47,158 nt of DNA from CAWGUU01 sp963825765. Lineage in GTDB: Bacteria > Actinomycetota > Acidimicrobiia > Acidimicrobiales > AC-14. The stretch covers positions 1 through 47,158 of the forward strand of contig CAWGUU010000025.1 in assembly GCA_963825765.1 (NCBI GenBank), written 5' to 3'. Below the pieces are notes generated by a model. That model was not told where the DNA came from, did no database searches, and saw nothing but the letters and a program-made list of their open reading frames with translations. Within the stretch, counting starts at the first letter, position 1. The number at the start of each line of letters is the position of its first letter. Below, one piece after another: positions 17,903 through 24,567 of the stretch. Both the position numbers and the translations under genes were made by a program.

Positions 17903-18024
17903 ACCTACCTCCTTCCTCAAGGTTGTCTCGCAACCTTGACCAACCTACCCCTCGTGCTTTCAGGGTTCCGAACCTTGCCTTCCGATCCATCCTTAGCCAA
18001 GGTTACGGTATAACCTTGACTAAG
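17891..18024. promoter_or_regulatory. Palindromic operator array upstream of the Fic gene
   Basis: The heptamer CAAGGTT/AACCTTG occurs six times (17891, 17918, 17932, 17971, 17998, 18012). Two pairs form palindromes with 5-nt spacers: TCAAGGTTG/CAACCTTGA at 17917-17939, and a 33-bp near-perfect palindrome at 17992-18024 whose 14-bp arms (CTTAG.CAAGGTTA) have one mismatch. The first lies just upstream of the ribosome-binding site and the second contains TATACC on the minus strand. Autoregulation by the Fic protein's HTH is the simplest reading. Confidence 0.75.
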
Positions 18025-18269
18025 GGTGCGACCGCTTAGGTCGACGCGCCTACGGGGCATGAAGCCGTTTTGGTCTCTGACGTGGGGCTTCGCGGGTGGC
18101 ACGTGACCGCACCTGAACCGTCAGTCGAACGCTCGTCTCAGCTCTTCGCCGCCGTTTGGTTCTCAACGTGGTCTTCAACGGAACCGGCCCGGACGGGTCC
18201 CGCACAAGCCCTTGCGCTCTCGCCTGGCCGGCTGCCGGTGGGGACGACTCGTGTCTCTGCTCCGGCGGA

Positions 18270-18535
18270 GGCGCTGTCATGGCCAAGGCCCATTCGCCGC
18301 CCCGCCCCGGTCCACTTCCGGGTCCGCCACGACAAGGTGGACAAGAGCGGTCGGGTCACGCGGCGCGTCCAAGAGCCGGCCGCCCCCACATCGGCATCGG
18401 CCGGGCCTACCGAGGCACACCGGTGCTGCCGTTGGTGGCCGACCTCGACGTTCGCGTACTGACCGAGACGGGTGAGCTGATTCGCCAACTCACCTGACCC
18501 CGCCGCGACTACCAGCCGATCAGACCGGCTGATGT
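18270..18535 (+). pseudogene. IS481-type integrase C-terminal relic
   Basis: In one plus frame APVHFRVRHDKVDKSGRVT appears (about 18307-18363). In another, HIGIGRAYRGTPVLPLVADLDVRV and then ETGELIRQLT (about 18393-18497) appear, and after a further shift RDYQP. In this order they match the C-terminus of IS481-family integrases (KVDKSGKVTLRY, HIGIGRAHAGT, GELLRxLTLDPxRDYQP). At least two indels and a missing N-terminus make it dead. No terminal inverted repeats are seen. It sits 30 bp from tRNA-Arg. Confidence 0.7.
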
Positions 18536-18561
18536 GTCCGAAGTCTCGCCATATCACACAG

Positions 18562-18634
18562 CGCGCTGGGAGGGATTCGAACCCCCAACCTTCTGATCCG
18601 TAGTCAGATGCTCTATCCGTTGAGCTACCAGCGC
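18562..18634 (-). tRNA. tRNA-Arg (anticodon ACG)
   Basis: The minus strand folds as a cloverleaf of 73 nt. Acceptor arms are GCGCTGG/CCAGCGC; the D arm contains AGCTCAACGGATAGAGC. The anticodon stem-loop is TCTGA-CTACGGA-TCAGA and the T loop GGTTCGAATCC. The discriminator is G and CCA is not encoded. It reads CGU (and by wobble CGC) codons. Confidence 0.96.
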
Positions 18635-18748
18635 GGGTTTGGGCCAGGAAGCGGTTTTCTCTCCACGTCGGGCCGCGTCGCCAACGAGCGCCCGCCTGAT
18701 CCAGGATCGAGATTCTAACCCGGCTCCTGGCGGTGGCCTTCGAGACCG

Positions 18749-19183
18749 TCAAGCCCTGCGCCAGGCGTGCTGGGTCTTGGCAGTGATGCTGAGAGCCCGA
18801 AGCAGCTCGCCCGAACAGCAGATCCACTCCACCAGGTCGATGCCCTTCCGGCGGCAGCGAGCGACGGCCTGCTCCCACCCGTCGACCTCCAGCTCGTTCG
18901 GCGTGGAGATGTCGACGCCGTGGAGGATGGAGACCAGCACCAGCCGGGACGCGGCAGGGTCGGCCGCGTGAGCGTCGAGGCCGGCGACGATGGCGTCCTC
19001 AGCCGTGTGGTCGACGTCGGTGAACGCCAGCACGTCGACGACCGTGCCGTGATTGTCGGCGACGATGGCGACGTGCCCGCGGGCGAACGTCTTGGAGAGC
19101 GCCGAGGCTGCGACGGCGGCATCGGCGAAGCCGTGGATGACGAGGGGCGGTTCGCCTCGATGGGTGCAATGACGTGAGGGCAT
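18749..19183 (-). CDS. Conserved hypothetical protein, paired with DUF2786 gene
   Basis: This 144-residue alpha/beta protein starts at ATG 19183, six bases after GGGAGG. I do not recognise it with confidence. Features are GHVAIVADNHGTVVDVLAF (about 36-54), a strand RLVLVSIL (about 80-87) and DGWEQAVARCRRKGIDLVEWICCSGELLRALS (about 101-132). The last segment distantly recalls the end of RadC/JAB proteins, but the metal-binding HxH is not evident. It lies 51 bp downstream of the DUF2786 gene on the same strand and probably shares its transcript. Confidence 0.7.
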   Translation of the reverse strand: MPSRHCTHRGEPPLVIHGFADAAVAASALSKTFARGHVAIVADNHGTVVDVLAFTDVDHTAEDAIVAGLDAHAADPAASRLVLVSILHGVDISTPNELEVDGWEQAVARCRRKGIDLVEWICCSGELLRALSITAKTQHAWRRA

Positions 19184-19234
19184 GGTTCCTCCCGGACTGA
19201 CCGGTCTGTGGAGGGGGAAGCGCCTTGACGCAGG

Positions 19235-20539
19235 TCAGGTGGCCTGGCGGGCTGGGACCTCGGGCCGGGACGACAGCGTGGCCAGGTCGGCGGCGGCGGC
19301 ACCGGCGTGCCACCCGGCCAGGTTGGTGGTGCTGACCGACCGGCGAGTGAGGTGGGGAAAGATCGTGCGGCAGGCGTTGTCCACCGCCGCCGACCTGTCG
19401 GCGAGCACCGGCACCAGGGCGGCGCCGTAGGACTCCTGCGCTGCCGCCCGGCTGGCGGCCTCGGCGGCCCGCAGGCGCTGGCCGATGCGGGAGGCGTAGG
19501 CGACGAGGAACGAGGTGCGGAACGAACGTGTGCGGGACCGCCCGTAGCGGTCGGACTGGGAGCCCGCCGCCGCCATCGCTCGGGTGGCCTGGACCAGCAG
19601 AGACGTGTAGAGGACCTCCACGAATTCGACGTCGGACTCGAACCCGAACAGGGTGGTGAACCCCAGCTCGCCCGACCAGACCGACCGGCACCGGTTGGCC
19701 GACGCCACCTCGGCCAGCAGCAGCGACTTCGGCGAGGCGTAGGGCGGGTCGACCTGCACGCGAATGCCCACCGGGTCGTCGCCCGTGCCGGCCTCGGCAT
19801 CGATCATGGCGTCGTCGATGGCGTGCCGTGCCATCAGCTCCTGGGCCTTGGCGGTGAGCGCCTCCGCCTCCTCGGGGAACGTCGTGGACTCGGCCTTGGC
19901 CAGCAGCGCCCGGACCTTGGCCAGCATCCGCTGCTCGCCGCTGCCGTCGGCAGTGGAGCGACGCACCGGCCGAGAGCGCGGACGACAGGTCTCGCCGGGT
20001 GGGTCGACGAGTCGGGGCAGGGGAGGAAGGCGCAACAGCAGCCCCAGCACCTCGATGCCATGGGTGAGCGCCTCCATCCACGCCAGGCCCTCGTTGTCGG
20101 CCCACTGCTCTACATGAGGTTCATCCGGCTCCCACCAGACGTCGACCTCCAGCTCGTCGAGCTGGGCGACCCATCGCGGGTGCACGGTATCGCCGGCGAG
20201 ACCGGCGGCGCCGGCGGCGATCACGTCGACGGCGTAGCGGCGGTGAGCAGCCGACAGCTTGCGGCCCGACACGCCGGCCAGGTCGGCCGGCTGCCAGCCG
20301 TGCGCCCACAGCGCCCTGAGCGACTCGTCGAGACAGGCCCCGAGCTCGAACCCGACGGCAAGCCGTGACGCCGGCGTGGCCGAACGTCGGTCGAGGACGG
20401 CCATCGCCCTCGGGAACTCCCGCTCGTCACGGTGATGCAAGGCGGCGACCGCCGCGAACAGCATCCTGCGGATCTGGTGCTCATGCGCGTGATCGCGCGA
20501 ATCCCCGGAGGCTTCCCGCCTGCGCTGACGTCGTCCCAC
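19235..20539 (-). CDS. DUF2786 domain protein
   Basis: The 434-residue protein contains the short DUF2786 motif KVRALLAKAESTTFPEEAEALTAKAQELMARHAID (about 206-240). A long region after it (about 250-400) has SLLLAEVASANRCRSVW and FVEVLYTSLLVQATRAM, as in DUF2786 homologues. The N-terminal ~150 residues are mostly helical. DUF2786 proteins are widespread in actinobacteria and phages, often near DNA-related genes, but have no known activity. The start is GTG 20539. Confidence 0.8.
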   Translation of the reverse strand: MGRRQRRREASGDSRDHAHEHQIRRMLFAAVAALHHRDEREFPRAMAVLDRRSATPASRLAVGFELGACLDESLRALWAHGWQPADLAGVSGRKLSAAHRRYAVDVIAAGAAGLAGDTVHPRWVAQLDELEVDVWWEPDEPHVEQWADNEGLAWMEALTHGIEVLGLLLRLPPLPRLVDPPGETCRPRSRPVRRSTADGSGEQRMLAKVRALLAKAESTTFPEEAEALTAKAQELMARHAIDDAMIDAEAGTGDDPVGIRVQVDPPYASPKSLLLAEVASANRCRSVWSGELGFTTLFGFESDVEFVEVLYTSLLVQATRAMAAAGSQSDRYGRSRTRSFRTSFLVAYASRIGQRLRAAEAASRAAAQESYGAALVPVLADRSAAVDNACRTIFPHLTRRSVSTTNLAGWHAGAAAADLATLSSRPEVPARQAT

Positions 20540-20710
20540 GGCCTCAGTCTCCCTGATGCGTCTCGGATCGAAGGGGCCGGTGACCTACCGACGAGTTGGA
20601 GCGTTCCGATGATACGGCGGGGGTGAGACAGCCCGGTGGGACGGAGGCGATGTTCGCCGCCGACGTCGACGATCACTTCGAAGTCGGCTCGACCCGCCGA
20701 TGCGAGGCCT

Positions 20711-20729
20711 CGCCGCCGACGCGGCGGCG
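20711..20729 (-). terminator. Hairpin downstream of tRNA-Ser(GCU)
   Basis: CGCCGCC and GGCGGCG form a 7-bp all-GC stem with a 5-nt loop, six bases past the 3' end of the tRNA-Ser gene on the minus strand. No U-tract follows, as is common for actinobacterial hairpins. Confidence 0.45.
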
Positions 20730-20734
20730 GTGAG

Positions 20735-20824
20735 CGGAGAGGGAGGGATTTGAACCCTCGAGGAGGTTTTACACCCCCTAATCGCTTAGCAGGCGATCAC
20801 CTTCGGCCGCTCGGTCACCTCTCC
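20735..20824 (-). tRNA. tRNA-Ser (anticodon GCU)
   Basis: A 90-nt type II tRNA with acceptor GGAGAGG/CCTCTCC and a D arm with GAGCGGCCGAAGG. The anticodon stem-loop is ATCGC-CTGCTAA-GCGAT, with a long variable arm. The T loop is GGTTCAAATCC and the discriminator G. It reads AGC and AGU. Confidence 0.96.
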
Positions 20825-20886
20825 TGAAGCAGCGAGTCTCGCACGCCGCCAGGGGGTCTGCCGGCAGATAGCCGGCCGGTGGGCCG

Positions 20887-21300
20887 TCAGATGGCCAGCA
20901 CCTTGACGCCCGGGTGGCCCTCGGCGAGGGCGCTGAGGTCCTCGGGATTGTGGGTGGCGATGACCGAGTCGCCGAGGAGCACGGCCTGGGCCACGATCAC
21001 CGCCTCGATGGCGAACCTGGAGTCGATGCCGGCCCGGGCCAGCAGGGCGCCGGCGACGCGGGCGACGCGGGTCGTGGTGGGGATCACCCGCCCGGCCAGC
21101 CCGACCACCCTGTCGATCTCGGCGTCGCCCGGGCGTCCGCGGTAGAGCTCGATGAGCACGGCCGCCGGGACGTAGACGTCGGCGTCGTTGCGCTGGGCCC
21201 AGCACAGCGCGGCCTGGGCCCGCCGCGCCGCCTCCGAGCCCCGCCGCTGGTGGGCGATGGCATGGACGGCCTCGGCGTCGAGGATTACCGATCGCCCCAC
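20887..21300 (-). CDS. vapC: VapC-like PIN-domain toxin
   Basis: The 137-residue PIN-domain protein has Asp8 in VILDAEAVH, Glu51 in AVLIELYRG, and the acidic pair region IDSRFAIEAVIVAQAV (about 91-106). It ends near VIATHNPEDLSAL. The usual fourth acidic residue (often Asp in TxDxxDL) reads N-P-E-D, so the carboxylate may come from Glu or the second Asp. VapC toxins are Mg-dependent RNases that cut tRNA or rRNA. It overlaps the antitoxin gene by 16 bp, as expected for a coupled pair. Confidence 0.88.
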   Translation of the reverse strand: MGRSVILDAEAVHAIAHQRRGSEAARRAQAALCWAQRNDADVYVPAAVLIELYRGRPGDAEIDRVVGLAGRVIPTTTRVARVAGALLARAGIDSRFAIEAVIVAQAVLLGDSVIATHNPEDLSALAEGHPGVKVLAI

Positions 21301-21506
21301 AGCGAGTCGATCTCGGAGATGACGTCCTCGTCGACGGGGCCGAGGTCGCGTTCGAGCTCGGCCGACAGGGCCGCCAGGCGTTGGCGCTCGAGCTCTCGCC
21401 GCACCGCTTTCTCCACGAAGCCGCTGACCCCGCGTTCGCCGGCCAGCTCCCTCACCTCCGCCGCCAGCAGGGAGTCGATGCTTATGGACAGCTTGGTGAC
21501 GGCCAT
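21285..21506 (-). CDS. vapB: VapB-like ribbon-helix-helix antitoxin
   Basis: The 73-residue protein opens with a ribbon-helix-helix strand (TKLSISIDSLLAAEVRELA) and helix (VSGFVEKAVRRELERQRLAAL). An acidic C-terminal tail (DEDVISEIDSLWGDR) would bind and inhibit the toxin. It precedes and overlaps vapC. A perfect palindrome (21516-21534) lies just upstream of ATG 21506 and overlaps a -10, which fits RHH autoregulation. Confidence 0.88.
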   Translation of the reverse strand: MAVTKLSISIDSLLAAEVRELAGERGVSGFVEKAVRRELERQRLAALSAELERDLGPVDEDVISEIDSLWGDR

Positions 21507-21515
21507 CGGTCGCCT

Positions 21516-21534
21516 ATCCTACCAGCAGTAGGAT
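21516..21534. promoter_or_regulatory. vapBC operator palindrome
   Basis: ATCCTAC-CAGCA-GTAGGAT is a perfect 7-bp inverted repeat. On the minus strand its near arm contains TAGGAT (21516-21521), a likely -10 nine bases before the vapB ATG. Repressor binding would block transcription directly. Confidence 0.75.
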
Positions 21535-21550
21535 TCCCGCTGGCCGGTGG

Positions 21551-21633
21551 CGGAGGGAGTGGGATTTGAACCCACGGGACTCTCGTCCAAGGCTGTTCAA
21601 GAGCCTCGCATTCGGCCGCTCTGCCATCCCTCC
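21551..21633 (-). tRNA. tRNA-Ser (anticodon UGA)
   Basis: An 83-nt type II tRNA. Acceptor is GGAGGGA/TCCCTCC, the anticodon stem-loop AGGCT-CTTGAAC-AGCCT, and the variable arm stem GGAC/GTCC. The T loop is GGTTCAAATCC and the discriminator G. It reads UCA and, by wobble, other UCN codons. Confidence 0.96.
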
Positions 21634-21648
21634 CTGCGGGGGTCGAGG

Positions 21649-22581
21649 CTATCGCTGCACCTGTGACCGGAGGGTGGAGATCCACGCGTCGGCCGCCCGC
21701 CACGAGGCTTCGGCGTCGCGGCGGATGGCCGGGCCGTGCTCGCCGGCGGCCGGGTAGGAGCCGAGGAACTTCAGGCCGGCGAGCTGGGCGTGCAGGTCGC
21801 GCAGGCAGTCGGCCACCACCTCGTCGTCGACGTGCCCCTCGAGGTCGATGATGAAGCAGTAGTCGCCCAAGCTGTGCTTGGTCGGCCGGGACTCCAGCTT
21901 GGTCAGGTTCAGGTTCCTGGCCGAGAACTGGCCGAGGATGGCGTGCAGGCTGCCAGGGCGGTCGTCCCGCTGGAAGCAGACGATGCTGGTCTTGTCGTGG
22001 CCCGTGGGCGCCGGGATCCCCGACGGGGCGACGACCACGAACCGGGTGGAGTTGTCGGGGTGGTCCTCGACGTCGGCCGCCAGCACCTCGAGCCCGTACA
22101 GCTTGCCGGCCAGCGCCGACCCCAGTGCCGCGGTAGCGGCGGGACGGGTCTCGCCCACCTCCTGCACCGCGGTGGCGGTGGAGTTGGCGGCCACCGTTTC
22201 GATCGCGGGCAGCTTGGTGGAGAAGAACGTGCGGCACTGCTCCATGGCGTGAGGGAACGACACCACTCGGCGGACGTCGGCCAAGGTCATGCCCGGGGGG
22301 CCGAGCAGGTTCTGGCTGATGGCCATGACCACCTCGCGTTGGATGAGGAGGTCGTGCTCGAACACCAGGCCGTCGAGCACCCGCAGCACGGTGCCCTCGA
22401 TCGAGTTCTCCAGGGCGACGAAGCCGAGGTCGAGGTCGCCCGAGGCCGTCGCCGCCAGCACCTCGGGCATGGAGGCGAGGGCGACGATGTCACCCGCGGC
22501 GAGGTCGGCCTCGCCCAGCAGGGCCTCCTCGGTGAAGGTCCCGGGCGGGCCGAGGTAGCCGATCCTCGTACGTCGCTCCAC
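21649..22581 (-). CDS. pheA: Prephenate dehydratase
   Basis: A 310-residue monofunctional enzyme converting prephenate to phenylpyruvate in phenylalanine synthesis. N-terminal features are YLGPPGTFTEEAL (about 9-21) and VALENSIEGTV (about 55-65). The catalytic NSTRFVVV lies near residue 176, where the Thr-Arg-Phe triad is typical. The C-terminal ACT domain (about 195-275) has the ESRP motif in LTKLESRPTKHSLGDYCFIIDLEG for Phe feedback. No chorismate mutase domain is present. The start is GTG 22581, 23 bases from the divergent larB start. Confidence 0.95.
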   Translation of the reverse strand: MERRTRIGYLGPPGTFTEEALLGEADLAAGDIVALASMPEVLAATASGDLDLGFVALENSIEGTVLRVLDGLVFEHDLLIQREVVMAISQNLLGPPGMTLADVRRVVSFPHAMEQCRTFFSTKLPAIETVAANSTATAVQEVGETRPAATAALGSALAGKLYGLEVLAADVEDHPDNSTRFVVVAPSGIPAPTGHDKTSIVCFQRDDRPGSLHAILGQFSARNLNLTKLESRPTKHSLGDYCFIIDLEGHVDDEVVADCLRDLHAQLAGLKFLGSYPAAGEHGPAIRRDAEASWRAADAWISTLRSQVQR

Positions 22582-22590
22582 GCGGGGGAG

Positions 22591-22597
22591 GATAATG
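22591..22597. promoter_or_regulatory. Shared, back-to-back -10 elements of pheA and larB
   Basis: GATAAT (22591-22596) reads rightward as a -10 eight bases before larB ATG 22605. The opposite strand of 22592-22597 reads CATTAT, ten bases before pheA GTG 22581. The 23-bp space between the start codons leaves room for only this element, so a bidirectional promoter giving near-leaderless messages is likely. Confidence 0.5.
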
Positions 22598-22604
22598 GCC
22601 CCCG

Positions 22605-23345
22605 ATGGACGAGCCGACCCTCCGCCAGATGCTCGACGACGTGCGCACCGGCGCCGTGTCGGCCGACGACGCCGTCGCCCGCCTGCGCCGGCTCCCGTTC
22701 GCCGACCTCGGCTTCGCCCGCGTCGACCATCACCGCAGCCTGCGGCAGGGCTTCGCCGAAACCGTCTACGCCCCCGGCAAGACGCCGGAGCAGTGCGCCG
22801 CCATCGTGGCCGAGCTCCTGGCCGAGGAGGGGTCCGGGCCGGTGCTGCTGACCCGCGCCGACGACGCCCAGGTGAAGGCCACCGAGGCCACCAACCCCGG
22901 TGCCGTCCGCGCCGGCACGACCTTGGCCTGGCGGTCGCGGCTGCCGCGCCCCGGATCGGTGCTCGTGCTCACCGCCGGCACCGCCGACCTGCCGGTGGCC
23001 GACGAGTGCGTGGCCACCCTCCGGGCCCATGGTCTGCAGCCGACGCTGGTGGTCGACGTGGGCGTGGCGGGCCTGCACCGATTGCTGGCGGCGGCCGACG
23101 AGCTGGCCGCCGCCGATGCGGTGATCGTGGTGGCCGGGATGGAAGGGGCGCTGGCCAGCCTGGTGGGGGGCTTGACGCCGGCGCCGGTGGTGGCCGTCCC
23201 CACCAGCGTGGGGTACGGGGCTTCCCTCGAGGGCGTCACCGCCCTGCTGGCCATGCTGTCGTCGTGCGCCGCGGGTCTGACCGTCGTCGGCATCGACAAC
23301 GGCTTCGGCGCCGCCTGCGCCGTTATCCGGCTCCTACCGGCGTGA
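22605..23345 (+). CDS. larB: LarB, pyridinium-3,5-biscarboxylic acid mononucleotide synthase
   Basis: A 246-residue LarB homologue. The family carboxylates nicotinic acid adenine dinucleotide and releases AMP, the first step of nickel-pincer cofactor synthesis. Seen here: helical N-terminus, FARVDHHRSLRQGFAETVYAPGKTPEQ (about 32-58), and a PurE-like C-terminal half with TAGTADLPVADE (about 125-136), VVAGMEGALASLVGG and VPTSVGYGASLEG. The true ATG is 22605; ATG 22595 is out of frame. LarC follows after 10 bp. Confidence 0.93.
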   Translation: MDEPTLRQMLDDVRTGAVSADDAVARLRRLPFADLGFARVDHHRSLRQGFAETVYAPGKTPEQCAAIVAELLAEEGSGPVLLTRADDAQVKATEATNPGAVRAGTTLAWRSRLPRPGSVLVLTAGTADLPVADECVATLRAHGLQPTLVVDVGVAGLHRLLAAADELAAADAVIVVAGMEGALASLVGGLTPAPVVAVPTSVGYGASLEGVTALLAMLSSCAAGLTVVGIDNGFGAACAVIRLLPA

Positions 23346-23355
23346 ATCTGGCCCA

Positions 23356-24561
23356 ATGAATCTGGCCTGGTTCCACTGCTTCTCCGGGATCGCCGGCGAC
23401 ATGGCCCTCGGCAGCCTTGTCGACGCCGGCGCCGATCTCGACGAGGTGAGGTCGCTGCTCCAGCGGCTGCCGGTGAAGGGCTGGGCGGTCGAAGCCGAGC
23501 CCGTGCTGCGGGCCGGCGTGGCCGCCACCAAGATCCACGTCCTGGTCGAGGACACGGCGGTGGTGCGCACGTACGGCCACATCATCGGCGTGGTCGACGA
23601 GGCCCGCCTCCCGCCGCGGGTGCGGGACCGCGTGCAGGCGACGTTCGCGGCGCTGGCGGAGGTCGAGGGAAGGCTCCACCGCCGCCCGCCGGAGCAGGTC
23701 CACTTCCACGAGGTCGGCGGGCTCGACGCCATCGTCGACGTGGTCGGCACCTGCTCGGCCCTCGAGGTGCTGGGCATCGACCAGCTCTGGGCCAGCCCGG
23801 TGGCCACCGGGATGGGCATGATCCGCAGCGCCCATGGCGCCCTCCCCAACCCGGCGCCGGCGGTGATGGAGCTGCTGCGCGGCGCACCGACGTACGGCCG
23901 TGACGTCCAGGTGGAGCTCACCACGCCGACGGGCGCGGCGCTGCTGGCCGCCACCGTCACCGGCTACGGGCCGATGCCGCCGCTCACCGTCACCGCCACC
24001 GGCTACGGCGCCGGCGACCGCGACATCGACGGGCTGCCAAACGTGGTGCAGGTGGTGCTGGGCGAGGTGCAGGCCCAGGCGGCGGGGGGATCGGCCACCC
24101 ACCAGCCGGGACAACCGGTCGTGCTCCTGGCGGTCAACGTCGACGACGCCACCGGCGAGGTGCTGGCCCACGCCGTCGCCACCCTCCTCGATGCCGGGGC
24201 CTACGACGCGTGGATCACGCCCATCGTGATGAAGAAGGGCCGCCCCGCCCACACCATCAGCGCCCTCACCGACCCCGCCCTCGCCGCCCAGATGGCCACC
24301 ATCCTCACCGGCGAGACCGGCAGCCTGGGCGTCCGCAGCACGTCGCTGGAGCGGTGGCCGGCCGCCCGGGAGGTCGGGGAGGTCGAGGTCGACGGCCTGC
24401 CGGTGCGGGTCAAGGTCAGCGCCGGACGGGTGAAGGTCGAGCACGACGACGCCGCCCGGGTGGCGCGCCGGCGGGGCCTGCCGCTACGGGAGGTGCTGTC
24501 GAGGGCGGAGGCGGCGTGGAGCCGTCCCGACCCGGGGCCTGGACCGGGGCGCGCCGGCTAG
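23356..24561 (+). CDS. larC: LarC, nickel insertion protein of the nickel-pincer cofactor pathway
   Basis: A 401-residue single-frame LarC. The N-terminal domain has AWFHCFSGIAGDMALGSLVDAGAD and the His-rich QVHFHEVGGLDAIVDVVG. The C-terminal domain begins about residue 255 (VVLLAVNVDDATGEVLAHAVATLLDAGAYDAW) and has PIVMKKGRPAHTISAL. LarC uses CTP to insert nickel. In Lactobacillus plantarum it is made by ribosomal frameshifting from two frames, here it is uninterrupted. LarE, the sulphur-insertion enzyme, and a LarA-type racemase are not in the window. Confidence 0.94.
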   Translation: MNLAWFHCFSGIAGDMALGSLVDAGADLDEVRSLLQRLPVKGWAVEAEPVLRAGVAATKIHVLVEDTAVVRTYGHIIGVVDEARLPPRVRDRVQATFAALAEVEGRLHRRPPEQVHFHEVGGLDAIVDVVGTCSALEVLGIDQLWASPVATGMGMIRSAHGALPNPAPAVMELLRGAPTYGRDVQVELTTPTGAALLAATVTGYGPMPPLTVTATGYGAGDRDIDGLPNVVQVVLGEVQAQAAGGSATHQPGQPVVLLAVNVDDATGEVLAHAVATLLDAGAYDAWITPIVMKKGRPAHTISALTDPALAAQMATILTGETGSLGVRSTSLERWPAAREVGEVEVDGLPVRVKVSAGRVKVEHDDAARVARRRGLPLREVLSRAEAAWSRPDPGPGPGRAG

Positions 24562-24567
24562 CCGTCC

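Noticed and set aside
18025..18560. Intact insertion sequence or integrated element at tRNA-Arg
   Set aside because: Only a frameshifted C-terminal fragment is present; no terminal repeats, target duplication or second att copy could be seen.
22595..23359. Alternative frame starting at ATG 22595
   Set aside because: It is the Arg/Pro-rich shadow of larB; that ATG lies inside the shared promoter element.
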